From contig CALVZL010000040.1 in the NCBI GenBank assembly GCA_944372525.1, positions 1 through 64,000 on the forward strand: DNA of 64,000 nt, given 5' to 3'. This document shows positions 40,849 to 49,432 of this stretch, piece by piece. This DNA is from an uncultured Clostridia bacterium (GTDB taxonomy: Bacteria > Bacillota > Clostridia > Christensenellales > Borkfalkiaceae). The notes below the pieces were generated by a model that was not told where the DNA came from, searched no databases, and saw only the letters and a program-made list of their open reading frames with translations. Every line of letters begins with the position of its first letter. Position 1 is the stretch's first letter. Made by a program: the position numbers and the translations under genes.

Positions 40849-41094
40849 TTATTTCGCGTGTTCTTCTACGACATCGCGGTTTCCCATGAGTTTCAGCACG
40901 CCGTTTGTGATCATGGGCGAGATGATCAGCCAGATCGCTGCCGCCGCAATGATGAGGTAGGTGATGATCGAGCCGATCGTCCGAGGTCCCGCAAACGCCA
41001 TGGAAACGAGATTGACGTCGAACAGCCCGTACAGCCCCCAGTTCAGCGCGCCGATGAGCACGAGAATATAGGAAATCAGATTTGCAATTACCAT
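40849..41094 (-). CDS. DUF378 membrane protein (YuzA-like)
   Basis: 81 residues with two helices: the family-typical ISYILVLIGALNWGLYGLFDVNLV and SIITYLIIAAAAIWLII. Function unknown. GGAGG precedes ATG 41094. Confidence 0.88.
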   Translation of the reverse strand: MVIANLISYILVLIGALNWGLYGLFDVNLVSMAFAGPRTIGSIITYLIIAAAAIWLIISPMITNGVLKLMGNRDVVEEHAK

Positions 41095-41142
41095 ATCTTT
41101 GCCTCCTGCAGCCAGTTTGCGCAGTGTAAGAGGAAACTATGC

Positions 41143-41175
41143 AAAAAAGCAGCGCCGCGGTTTTTTCGCGGCGCT
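41143..41175 (-). terminator. Terminator of the surface-protein gene
   Basis: Nine-bp stem AGCGCCGCG / CGCGGCGCT, then TTTTTTGC on minus. Confidence 0.85.
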
Positions 41176-41191
41176 CCGTCAGCCAACCGAT

Positions 41192-43447
41192 TTATCGGCG
41201 GTCTTTCTCAGATTTTTTCTTTCCCTTGAGTTTTTCAAGATCGACGTCGGAAACCGTCTGATCCGAAGGCTTGACAACCGCCAGAAGGATGACGAGAATC
41301 AAAAGCACACCTGAAATCGAGAAAAGCACAACGGAAGCGATGTTGTTCTCCAGCCAATAAGTGGAATCGGGGGGCGTATCGATGGGGTTGCGCACGTCGA
41401 TGACCTGGTACGCCGTCGCATTCCTGCCGGGCATTGCCGCCTCCGATACGATCAGTTTGACGATATAATATCCCGCTTCGTCGGGCACAAAGGACAGGGA
41501 AGACGTCGGGTTCCATTGATATTTATTGTCTGTTCTGTCCCATGCCTCGTCGTCTTCGCTGATCTCGCTGTTGTAGGTCTTGATCTCCACGAGCGCATCC
41601 GCAAGATCGCCTTCAAAATACTCCTTCGCATTGGTCACGAGATCGGAGTAAACAAGACTTCCCATTGCGGAAGGAACCAGCGATTCGTCAAGCCGATAGA
41701 GCGTGTATTCCGTCTCGTACCCCGTCACCGCAATAATTTCAAACTCCTCGACGGTGTACTTATTGCCGCGGTAACCCAAGGACTGCTCGTCCGGATCTTC
41801 AATCGTCGCTCCGTCGTATCCGACCGTAAAGCTGAACTCGGGGATCTCGTCGATTTCCCAAATGTTGCTCGAAGAGAGCGCGACAAGCGATCCGTCGTAA
41901 TAATATTTCATGGTATTGCCCGAAGAATCGGAGGCAAGGATGCGGAACACATACTTTCCCGGCTCATCGATCTCAAAGCGAAGGGAATTGTAACTCAGCG
42001 ACGCTGCGGAGGATGCGGAATCGCCCTCTTGCTGACTCTGCTTATAATAGTAAACGCTGAATGAGAGATTGCGGTAGTCCGCATAATCACTCGCGATCAT
42101 GCCGCGCAAAGAAGGCAGATAGAAATACGCTCCGCTGCCTGCGCTCAGACCCTCGCTCGCCGCGTCCACTTCTTCCTGAAAGGCCGCGAAAGCCTCTCTC
42201 GCCGCCGCGCTTACGGTATTGGTCTTGCTCTCTTCCTCTGCAGTGATTCCGATATAATAAGGCGCCTCTTTGTCCCGGTCGACCAGGATGTAATTGAGCG
42301 CTTCCTCTCCCTCGCCCATCGTGACAACGGCATTTTCCGCCGCATACCAGCTGAGATAGACGAACTGCTCCTCTTCATCCGAGACTTCCCGTCCGTCGTC
42401 GAGAGAAATGCGGATGGAGACATACTGACGTTCCTCCTCGACAGAATCTCCCGAAGGCATAAAGAACGTAGACGTCGTGAGGGTCTTATAATCGCTGTCT
42501 GCGGGCTTGGTATATTCTCCCTCTTCGTTCGGCTCTGCAAGCATCGCATAATAACGGCTGACGCTCACAGAGGTATCGCATACGTCGATCGCCTGATAGG
42601 TAAGACTGAAGCGCTGCCCGAGCGTATAGGCATAGATCTTTTCGTTGACGACGAGCACGGGCGCCGCGTTGTCGACGATCATGCCGTCCTCCAGCTCGAA
42701 GGACTGTCCGTTAAGCTCTTTGACATAGAGCGTCTGCGATTTCTCTTCCGCCGCAAAGGAATCCAGCGTAAACGTGATCGGCGTGCGGGGCGTCGTTGCC
42801 GCGGAGGAAAAATATTCCATATAATAACCGCCGATGTTGGTGATCTTTCCGACAAATTCTCCGTTCACATAGACGGCGAACTCTCCGATTGCGCAATCCG
42901 TCTCATCCAACGTGAGAATGACATCGCTCAGAACGTCCACTTCCACGCCTTCCGCCGACCAGTCTTCCTCGTCCTGTTCGGCCGCGTTCTTTACGGCAAC
43001 GGTGACTCTCCCCGTCTCGTCGCTGCGGAAAATGACGGAATTGACCGATTTTGCTTCCTTGCTGATATTCTCTTCCTCGCTCTCAAAACTGATCGTGTAC
43101 GACGAGAACGAAAGCGAAGAAAAGGAAAACCGCAGAGAGAAATAGGCGACTTCCCCGGGATTGGAAAGCTCGCTTGTCGGCGCAGCGGCGGTATACCATT
43201 TCAAAGCCAGATCGCGGCGGAAATAGACGGAAGAATTCTCCGTATTATGCGCAAACTGCACATAAGAGATATCCCCCTGCGTTCCGGAAGAGACTGTCGT
43301 CCCCGACCCTGACGAGAAAATTCCCGTCGGCGAATAATCCGCCCGCGCCTCCTTGTGCGGCATAAACGCAACCGCAAGAGATAACATGAACGCCGCAAGC
43401 ACAGCCAGCGCAATCATTGTGATCGAACGAAATTTAGTCTTATTCAT
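41192..43447 (-). CDS. Large exported, C-terminally anchored beta-rich protein
   Basis: 751 residues. Signal peptide at about 1-37 (KTKFRSITMIALAVLAAFMLSLAVAF, cut near ARADYSP). The exported part is acidic and rich in beta strands with Ig/cadherin-like stretches (APVLVVNEKIYAYTLGQRFSLTYQAIDVCDTSVSVSRYYAM; GKYVFRILASDSSGNTMKYYYDG; DEAGYYIVKLIVSEAAM). A membrane helix (about 712-733) and the basic KLKGKKKSEKDRR tail anchor it. No sorting motif LPxTG. Ligand or role unknown. GGAG lies 8 bases before ATG 43447. Confidence 0.78.
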   Translation of the reverse strand: MNKTKFRSITMIALAVLAAFMLSLAVAFMPHKEARADYSPTGIFSSGSGTTVSSGTQGDISYVQFAHNTENSSVYFRRDLALKWYTAAAPTSELSNPGEVAYFSLRFSFSSLSFSSYTISFESEEENISKEAKSVNSVIFRSDETGRVTVAVKNAAEQDEEDWSAEGVEVDVLSDVILTLDETDCAIGEFAVYVNGEFVGKITNIGGYYMEYFSSAATTPRTPITFTLDSFAAEEKSQTLYVKELNGQSFELEDGMIVDNAAPVLVVNEKIYAYTLGQRFSLTYQAIDVCDTSVSVSRYYAMLAEPNEEGEYTKPADSDYKTLTTSTFFMPSGDSVEEERQYVSIRISLDDGREVSDEEEQFVYLSWYAAENAVVTMGEGEEALNYILVDRDKEAPYYIGITAEEESKTNTVSAAAREAFAAFQEEVDAASEGLSAGSGAYFYLPSLRGMIASDYADYRNLSFSVYYYKQSQQEGDSASSAASLSYNSLRFEIDEPGKYVFRILASDSSGNTMKYYYDGSLVALSSSNIWEIDEIPEFSFTVGYDGATIEDPDEQSLGYRGNKYTVEEFEIIAVTGYETEYTLYRLDESLVPSAMGSLVYSDLVTNAKEYFEGDLADALVEIKTYNSEISEDDEAWDRTDNKYQWNPTSSLSFVPDEAGYYIVKLIVSEAAMPGRNATAYQVIDVRNPIDTPPDSTYWLENNIASVVLFSISGVLLILVILLAVVKPSDQTVSDVDLEKLKGKKKSEKDRR

Positions 43448-43552
43448 GTAACTTGCTCCATACGGGCAAAAACCCGATATCTTTTGTATTTTACACAAAT
43501 TTTCCCGCTCCGTCAAGCGGTAATGCCCCTTCTTTGGAAGAAAATCCAAATT

Positions 43553-44320
43553 TCACGCAAATATCCCGTTGAACGGGCTGACCTCTCCGAAGTCGAATCG
43601 GTTCCAGGGTTTCTCATCGACCGGCGGCTCGCAGAGAAACCGCATCCGCTCCTTGGCAACCGGGTGCGTAAAGGAGAGCGAATAAGCCCAGAGCGCGAGT
43701 TTTCCCTTCTGCGCCCGTTCGCCGCCGTAGCGCATATCTCCGTAAACGGGATGAGCGATCCCTGCCATCTGTACCCGGATCTGATGGCTCCTGCCGGTAT
43801 GAAGGCGAATATCGGTAAGACAAAACCCCTCTCGTTTCTGCAAAACGGTATAGTCAAGAGACGCCGGTTTGGCGCCGTCCGTTCCCTGCGGACACAGATA
43901 TACCATATTGTTGACGGCGTTCTTTTTGAGATAGCCCCTGAGAGTTCCGCTTTCTTCGTGCGGAACCCCGTTGATCACGGCGAAATATTTTTTTTCAAAA
44001 TCCCCCGTCTTCATCTGTTCGGAAAGACGCGCCGCCGCCTTGCTCGTCTTGGCAAACACCATCACGCCGCCCGTCGGACGGTCCAGCCGATGCACCAATC
44101 CGATGTAAACGTTTCCGGGCTTGTTCCCGCTGATCTTGACGTATCGCTTCACGCGATCGAGCAAGTTGTCGTCCCCGCTCTCATCGGGACAGGAAGGAAG
44201 ATTCTGCGGCTTCATCGCCACAAGGAGATGATTGTCCTCGAACAATACGGTGACCCCGTCTTTCCGATCTTCCGTCGCTTCCTCGGAATGCGGCTGTATC
44301 AATTCTGTTTCATCGGTCAT
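43553..44320 (-). CDS. RluA-family pseudouridine synthase (second copy)
   Basis: 255 residues, catalytic domain only, without the S4 domain of the 38012 copy. HRLDRPTGGVMVFAK contains the catalytic Asp; KKYFAVINGVP and LHTGRSHQIRVQMAGIAHPVYGDMRYG follow. ATG 44320 lies inside the end of the methyltransferase gene (11-base overlap), with GGAGG at a 12-base distance. Coupled to that rRNA-methyltransferase-like gene, which makes rRNA a plausible target. Confidence 0.9.
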   Translation of the reverse strand: MTDETELIQPHSEEATEDRKDGVTVLFEDNHLLVAMKPQNLPSCPDESGDDNLLDRVKRYVKISGNKPGNVYIGLVHRLDRPTGGVMVFAKTSKAAARLSEQMKTGDFEKKYFAVINGVPHEESGTLRGYLKKNAVNNMVYLCPQGTDGAKPASLDYTVLQKREGFCLTDIRLHTGRSHQIRVQMAGIAHPVYGDMRYGGERAQKGKLALWAYSLSFTHPVAKERMRFLCEPPVDEKPWNRFDFGEVSPFNGIFA

Positions 44321-45173
44321 TGACGTAAATACCTCCCGCTCCGCAGGGCAAGACGATTCCCTCGTCGGTGGGGAGACCGACTTCATAGGCGTCGTATCTT
44401 CCCTTCCTCCCTTCCAGACAGAGCGTCAAAAGATTGCTGAGCACCGCGGGCTGAAGGCCCGTCGTATAGCTATTGATGAGAAAAAAGAGCGGATCGTCGG
44501 AGAGCAGCCGCGCACAGTCATGAACAAAAGAATACAGTTCGCTCTCGATCTTCCACATCTCTCCGCCCGGCCCTCTGCCATAGGAGGGCGGATCCATGAC
44601 GATCCCGTCGTAACGGTTCCCGCGGCGGATCTCCCGCTGCACGAACTTCTTGCAGTCGTCTACGAGATAGCGGATCCCCTCCGAGATCCCGGAGAGCCGC
44701 GCATTTTCTCCCGCGCGCTCTACCATTCCCTTCGCCGCGTCGACGTGCGTGACTTCCGCACCCGCTTTCGCCATCGCAACCGTTGCCCCGCCCGTATATG
44801 CAAAGAGATTGAGGACGCGCGTCTTGCGCCCGGCTCTCCGAATGAGCGCAGCAGTCTCATCCCAATGTACCGCCTGCTCCGGAAACAGCCCGGTATGTTT
44901 GAATCCCATCGGTTTGATCTTAAACGTAAGCTCCCGATAAGAGATCGTCCATTCCGACGGAACGGGTTTGATATATTCCCACGCGCCCCCTCCCCGTTCG
45001 CTTCTCCGATAGACGGCACAGAGATCGGGATGCGAAAAGAGATCCTGCCGAGCGGGCCAGATCACCTGCGGATCGGGACGAAGCAGGACAATCTTTCCCC
45101 ATCGTTCGAGTTTCATTCCGTCGCCCGTGGCGACGACGCGGTATTCTTTCCAACCGTCGGCAATGCGAATCAT
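44310..45173 (-). CDS. Class I SAM methyltransferase (RlmI/RlmK-like)
   Basis: 287 residues. After a short N-terminal region comes the methyltransferase core with VLNLFAYTGGATVAMAKAGAEVTHVDAAKGMV (SAM binding), and the catalytic-style MDPPSYGRGPGGEMWKIE, as in 23S rRNA m5C/m7G methyltransferases. The PUA domain found in RlmI is absent. No ribosome site precedes ATG 45173; a perfect promoter puts the transcript start at the ATG. Confidence 0.87.
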   Translation of the reverse strand: MIRIADGWKEYRVVATGDGMKLERWGKIVLLRPDPQVIWPARQDLFSHPDLCAVYRRSERGGGAWEYIKPVPSEWTISYRELTFKIKPMGFKHTGLFPEQAVHWDETAALIRRAGRKTRVLNLFAYTGGATVAMAKAGAEVTHVDAAKGMVERAGENARLSGISEGIRYLVDDCKKFVQREIRRGNRYDGIVMDPPSYGRGPGGEMWKIESELYSFVHDCARLLSDDPLFFLINSYTTGLQPAVLSNLLTLCLEGRKGRYDAYEVGLPTDEGIVLPCGAGGIYVNDR

Positions 45174-45179
45174 AATCAG

Positions 45180-45208
45180 ATTATAATAAAAACGTCTTGG
45201 TTTGTAAA
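45180..45208 (-). promoter_or_regulatory. Promoter of the methyltransferase gene (leaderless type)
   Basis: On the minus strand TTTACA (45203-45208), 17 bases, TATAAT (45180-45185), then six bases and ATG at 45173. Best example of the leaderless pattern. Confidence 0.82.
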
Positions 45209-45351
45209 GTAATTTTCACCCGCGCAGCGGAATTCCGTCGAGTTTTCTCCCTCTGCGCGCAACCTCTGCCGCATGCAGCCGAACCCCGCTCCGCACAGAT
45301 CCCGCCGCGGTAGAGCGGTCTCTTTCTTTGTTGCCTTTTGCGCGCCGAAAC

Positions 45352-45379
45352 GCGAAAAAAGGGCGTCTGCCCTTTTCGC
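45352..45379 (-). terminator. Terminator of the asparagine synthetase gene
   Basis: GCGAAAA-type and GGGC arms (45352-45364 / 45369-45379) with loop GTCT and TTTTTT on minus, about 35 bases after the stop. The remainder of 45209-45351 shows no gene. Confidence 0.75.
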
Positions 45380-45412
45380 CATATCTCCGCGCACGTTCGC
45401 CGACCGGCCCAT

Positions 45413-46996
45413 TTATTTTCCGCTGTCTCCGTAATTGGAGAGAGCACGCGCGGAAGGATCGTCGACGTCACAGCCCTTCCAGCTTCGGTTGGGCATCCAG
45501 AAATCGCTTATCATCTTTGCCTGTCCGGGATAAAACTTTTCGAATATCTCCCGATAGAGCAGCGATTCCTTGGTGAACGGTTTGCAATGATCGGCATATT
45601 GTTCTGCGCGCTGCCTCCAGCGATCGTCGTAACGCGTCTCGGCATACGCTTTGAGCGCGTCTGCCATGGAATGTCCGACCGCATCCGAAAACGCCGCTTT
45701 CTCGCGGAACAGAATGTCATGGGGCAGCAAACCGCCCTCAAATGCGCGCCGAAGCAGATATTTTCCTTTTCCGTAGCGATTGAGCTTGAGTTCCGGATCG
45801 ATGCTCATCACATATTCGACAAAGGCAAGGTCGCCGAAAGGGACGCGCGCTTCAAGCGAGTTGACGGAGATACAGCGATCCGCCCGCAATACGTCGTACA
45901 TGTGCACTTCTCGGATGCGTTTCACCGCCTCTGCCTGAAAGGCCTCCGCAGAAGGTGCGAAATCGGTATATTTATATCCGAACAGCTCGTCCGAGATCTC
46001 TCCCGTGAGCAAGACGCGCACGTCCGTCTGTTCGTGGATGTATTTGCAAAGCAGATACATACCCATGCTCGCACGGATGGTCGTGATGTCGAAAGTCGCC
46101 AACGCCTCGATGACGCGCTCCAGCGAGGAGATCACATCCTCCTCCGTCATAAACACCTCGGTATGTTCGCTCCCGATATAATCCGCGACTTCCCGCGCAT
46201 AGCGCAGATCGATCGCGTCCCCGCGCATTCCGATCGCAAAGGTGCGGATCGGCCGAACCGACCGCTTTGCCGCAATTGCACATACAAGCGAAGAATCCAG
46301 TCCTCCCGAAAGCAGAAACCCGACGGGCGCATCTGAATCCAAACGCTTTTCCACGGCGGCAACCAGCCTTGCGCGGATCCCGCGGCAGACGGCGCCCGGC
46401 TCCATGCCGATCCCGGAAGAGACCTCGGTCATGTCCCGATAGCAGACAAATTTTCCTCCCGCATAGTAATGGCCGGGAGGGAAGGGCGCGACGGTTCCCC
46501 GACAAATCGAAACAAGGTTTTTGGGTTCGCTCGCAAACGCGATCTCCCCTCCCGAAAGATATCCGTAATAGAGCGGACGGATCCCGATCGGGTCGCGCGC
46601 GGCAATGTATTCGCCCTTTGCTCCGTCGTAGATAACGCAGGCAAATTCCGCATCGAGGCGGCGAAACAGGTCGGTCCCATAGCGTTCATAGAGCGGAAGA
46701 AGCAATTCGCAATCGGACTCCGAATCAAACCGATATCCCTCCAGTGCAAGTCTTTTCCGCACCGGTCGAAACCCGTACAGTTCTCCGTTGCAGACGCAAA
46801 AATTTTTCCCGCGCACGAAGGGCTGCATTCCGGAAACGCTCAGCCCCATGATCGCAAGACGGTGAAATCCGACAAATCCGTCCTCCGTCTCATAAAAACG
46901 GCTCAAATCCGGTCCGCGCGAAAGGGTCTTATAAAACGCCCGTTCCGCGTCCTGCAGGGAAACGCTCTTTCCCGTCAATACGAAAATCGAACACAT
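45413..46996 (-). CDS. asnB: Glutamine-hydrolysing asparagine synthetase
   Basis: 527 residues. The N-terminal glutaminase has the nucleophile Cys2 (MCSIFVLTG), VCNGELYGFRPVR and SDCELLLPLYERYG; the C-terminal synthetase has the PP-loop LSGGLDSSLVCAI and GEISDELFGYKY. It makes asparagine from aspartate, glutamine and ATP. Length and both active sites fit AsnB. GGAGAG precedes ATG 46996 with a long spacer. Monocistronic. Confidence 0.94.
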   Translation of the reverse strand: MCSIFVLTGKSVSLQDAERAFYKTLSRGPDLSRFYETEDGFVGFHRLAIMGLSVSGMQPFVRGKNFCVCNGELYGFRPVRKRLALEGYRFDSESDCELLLPLYERYGTDLFRRLDAEFACVIYDGAKGEYIAARDPIGIRPLYYGYLSGGEIAFASEPKNLVSICRGTVAPFPPGHYYAGGKFVCYRDMTEVSSGIGMEPGAVCRGIRARLVAAVEKRLDSDAPVGFLLSGGLDSSLVCAIAAKRSVRPIRTFAIGMRGDAIDLRYAREVADYIGSEHTEVFMTEEDVISSLERVIEALATFDITTIRASMGMYLLCKYIHEQTDVRVLLTGEISDELFGYKYTDFAPSAEAFQAEAVKRIREVHMYDVLRADRCISVNSLEARVPFGDLAFVEYVMSIDPELKLNRYGKGKYLLRRAFEGGLLPHDILFREKAAFSDAVGHSMADALKAYAETRYDDRWRQRAEQYADHCKPFTKESLLYREIFEKFYPGQAKMISDFWMPNRSWKGCDVDDPSARALSNYGDSGK

Positions 46997-47025
46997 GACT
47001 CTTTCTCTCCATTTGACTTTTGTCT

Positions 47026-47054
47026 ATTTTATCGCATTTTTTCGTATTTGTCAA
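47026..47054 (-). promoter_or_regulatory. Promoter of asnB
   Basis: On the minus strand consensus TTGACA, 17 bases, TAAAAT. Confidence 0.8.
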
Positions 47055-47090
47055 CTGTATATTCATGTTTCATGAATTTTTATTCTTTTT

Positions 47091-47792
47091 TCACTCGGAG
47101 AAAAAATCTTCGCGGCTGAGGCCGGCTCGCAGCTTTTCCAGCGCGCGCTTTTCGATGCGGGAAACATAGGAGCGGGAAATCTTCAGCCTTGCCGCCACCT
47201 CGCGCTGCGGCATGGGGGCGCCGCCCGTGAGCGCATAGCGCAGACAGATGACGACCGCCTCCCGCCTGCTGAGCAGACGGCGGACGGAAGAGAGGAATTT
47301 TTCCTGCATCAGCGACTGCTCTACTCCCGCAAACACCGTGTCCTCTTTTTCGAAGAGCAGATCCATCAGCGTCAGTTCGTTCCCGTCTTTGTCCGTTCCC
47401 ACAGGCTCGGACAGAGAAACACTGTTGCGGTGTTTCTTTCCGGCGCGGATCAGCATGAGGATCTCGTTTTCGATACAACGCGCCGTATAAGTCGCAAGCC
47501 GCGTCCCGTGTCCCGGCTCGTAAGTATTGATTGCCTTGATCAATCCGATGCTCCCCACCGAGATCATGTCGTCCGTCTCCGCCGCCCCGCCGTATTTTTT
47601 CACAATGTGCGCGACCAGCCGCATATTGTGGCGGATGAGTTTATCCTTTGCCGCTTTGTCTCCCGCGCGGGCAAGACGGAGGCAGCGCTGTTCTTCCTCC
47701 GCTGTGAGCGGTCTGGGATAAGACCCGTCCTCTCGGACAGATCCGGAAAAGAAAAAAATTCTGCACAAAAACGCATAAAACAGCTCGATCAT
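47091..47792 (-). CDS. sigK: Sporulation sigma factor SigK-like
   Basis: 233 residues. A hydrophobic pro-sequence (MIELFYAFLCRIFFFSGSV) precedes YPRPLTAEEEQ, as in pro-sigma K. Core regions: region 2 HNMRLVAHIVKKY, SVGSIGLIKAINTYEPGHGTRLATYTARCIENEILM; linker SLSEPVGTDKDGNELTLMDLL; region 4 REVAARLKISRSYVSRIEKRALEKL, near-identical in style to sigma K rather than sigma E. It drives late mother-cell genes. The gene is uninterrupted by a skin element. GGAGGAGAT precedes ATG 47792. Confidence 0.88.
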   Translation of the reverse strand: MIELFYAFLCRIFFFSGSVREDGSYPRPLTAEEEQRCLRLARAGDKAAKDKLIRHNMRLVAHIVKKYGGAAETDDMISVGSIGLIKAINTYEPGHGTRLATYTARCIENEILMLIRAGKKHRNSVSLSEPVGTDKDGNELTLMDLLFEKEDTVFAGVEQSLMQEKFLSSVRRLLSRREAVVICLRYALTGGAPMPQREVAARLKISRSYVSRIEKRALEKLRAGLSREDFFSE

Positions 47793-47855
47793 ATCTCCTC
47801 CGAAATCGGCATCGGCTCATTTTATGCGCTCAACGCTTTGTCCTATGCCGCGAGC

Positions 47856-47887
47856 AAAAAAAACGGCGCCCCCGAGGGGAGCGCCGG
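47856..47887 (-). terminator. Terminator of the M18 aminopeptidase gene
   Basis: GC-rich imperfect stem (GGCGCTCC / GGGGCGCC with CCTCG loop) and TTTTTTTT on minus. Confidence 0.85.
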
Positions 47888-47904
47888 CTCTCTGTCTTCC
47901 GATG

Positions 47905-49311
47905 TCACTTCATAAAAGCAAGAAATGCTCTGTAATTGCTGTAAAGATCCGCCTTGGAGATCAGCTCCCAGGGCGCGTGCATGGAGATGACGGGAACGCC
48001 CAGATCGACCGTATCGATGTTGAGCTTCGCCACATACTTCGCGACCGTTCCGCCCCCGCCGATGTCTACCTTGCCGAGCTCTGCCGTCTGCCACACGACG
48101 CCTTCCGCGTCGAACATCCTGCGCACTTCTCCCACAAATTCCGCCGTCGCGTCGTTGGACCCGCTCTTCCCGCCCGAACCGGTAAACTTGCACATTGCCG
48201 TCCCGCAGGAGAGAACGGCGGAATTGAGTTTTTCGTATACGCCGGGGAAATTGGGGTCATATGCCGCCGTTACGTCCGAAGAAAGGCACTTGGATTTTGC
48301 GCGAACCTTCCGGAAATTTGCACCCAGCGCGAGCGCGATCTCTTCCATGAGATCTTCATAGACTTTGCACTGGATCCCCGTCGTCCCTTCGCTTCCGATC
48401 TCCTCTTTGTCGACCAGCATGGCAAGCACGGTATGATCGCTCTCCCCGTCCAAAACGGCAGTCAGCGCGGGATAAGAACACACCCTGTCGTCGTGCCCGT
48501 ATGCGCCGATGAGCGCACGGTCAAATCCGACGTCGCGCGCACGGAATGCGGGGACCGCGCACAACTCTGCCGAAATGAAATCTTCCTCGCAAATCCCGTA
48601 TTGCTCGCTGAGCAGAGAGAGCACCGTCAGCTTGATCTTGTCGTTCACTTCCTCGTCCGCATAGGGAAGCCCGCCCACGACTACGTTGAGCTGTTCGCCC
48701 TCAATGATCTTGTTCGCCGCTCCCGCCATCTGTTCTCTGCCGAGATGGGGCAGCAAATCGTTGATATAGAATACGGGGTCGCCCTCCCCCTCTCCGATGC
48801 ACAGCTCGACCTTCCTCCCGTCCTTGAGCATGACCGCGCCGTGCAGGGCGAGCGGGATCGCCGTCCACTGATACTTTTTGATCCCTCCGTAATAGTGCGT
48901 CTTGAGGAAACACATGCCGGAATCCTCATACATGGGAACTTGTTTGATATCCACGCGGGGCGCATCGATATGCGTGGCAATGAGACGGAATCCGTCTTCT
49001 TCCAAGGGCTTTGTTCCGACTCGGAACACCACAATGCTTTTGCCGCGGTTGACGAAATATTTTTTGTCTCCGGCCTTTAACGGATCTCCGAAAGCATATT
49101 CCGTAAATCCCTTCTCCCGCGCCATTTCAATGCTGCGCGCACATGCCTCACGCTCCGTCTTTGCCGCGTCGAGAAATTCCTTATATCCTTCGGCATAGCC
49201 GAAGATCTTTGCCCGCTCCGCTTCAGACGCCTGTTCGAAATAATTCTTCTTTTTGTACACAAGCTGTTCCTGTTTTTTCTGTCCTTCCGTTTTTTCCCGA
49301 TTCTTTTCCAT
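47905..49311 (-). CDS. M18 family aminopeptidase
   Basis: 468 residues. Zinc-site segments: ATHIDAPRVDIKQ, a VDKEEIGSEGTTG acidic pair, and the C-terminal SMHAPWELISKADLYSNY with His. M18 enzymes remove N-terminal residues, often acidic or neutral, from peptides in the cytoplasm as large tetrahedral dodecamers. This is the longer bacterial M18 form. GGAGGATAAC precedes ATG 49311; frame opens further upstream but without a site. Confidence 0.92.
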   Translation of the reverse strand: MEKNREKTEGQKKQEQLVYKKKNYFEQASEAERAKIFGYAEGYKEFLDAAKTEREACARSIEMAREKGFTEYAFGDPLKAGDKKYFVNRGKSIVVFRVGTKPLEEDGFRLIATHIDAPRVDIKQVPMYEDSGMCFLKTHYYGGIKKYQWTAIPLALHGAVMLKDGRKVELCIGEGEGDPVFYINDLLPHLGREQMAGAANKIIEGEQLNVVVGGLPYADEEVNDKIKLTVLSLLSEQYGICEEDFISAELCAVPAFRARDVGFDRALIGAYGHDDRVCSYPALTAVLDGESDHTVLAMLVDKEEIGSEGTTGIQCKVYEDLMEEIALALGANFRKVRAKSKCLSSDVTAAYDPNFPGVYEKLNSAVLSCGTAMCKFTGSGGKSGSNDATAEFVGEVRRMFDAEGVVWQTAELGKVDIGGGGTVAKYVAKLNIDTVDLGVPVISMHAPWELISKADLYSNYRAFLAFMK

Positions 49312-49357
49312 GTTATCCTCCGCAAACAGGACGCCGAACGCGTCCCTGACCTTTCTT

Positions 49358-49386
49358 ATTATATCACGCATTTTTGGGATATGCAA
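49358..49386 (-). promoter_or_regulatory. Promoter of the M18 gene
   Basis: On the minus strand TTGCAT, 17 bases, TATAAT. Confidence 0.78.
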
Positions 49387-49407
49387 ACGGTTCGCGGCGG
49401 TTCATTG

Positions 49408-49432
49408 AAAAAAGAGCGGTTTTCCCGCTCTT
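49408..49432 (-). terminator. Terminator of the phospholipid operon
   Basis: Eight-bp stem AAGAGCGG / CCGCTCTT directly after the psd stop, with CTTTTTTCA on minus. Confidence 0.82.

Noticed and set aside
47091..47792. Possible skin element or split sigK
   Set aside because: The frame is continuous from pro-sequence to region 4; no recombinase nearby.
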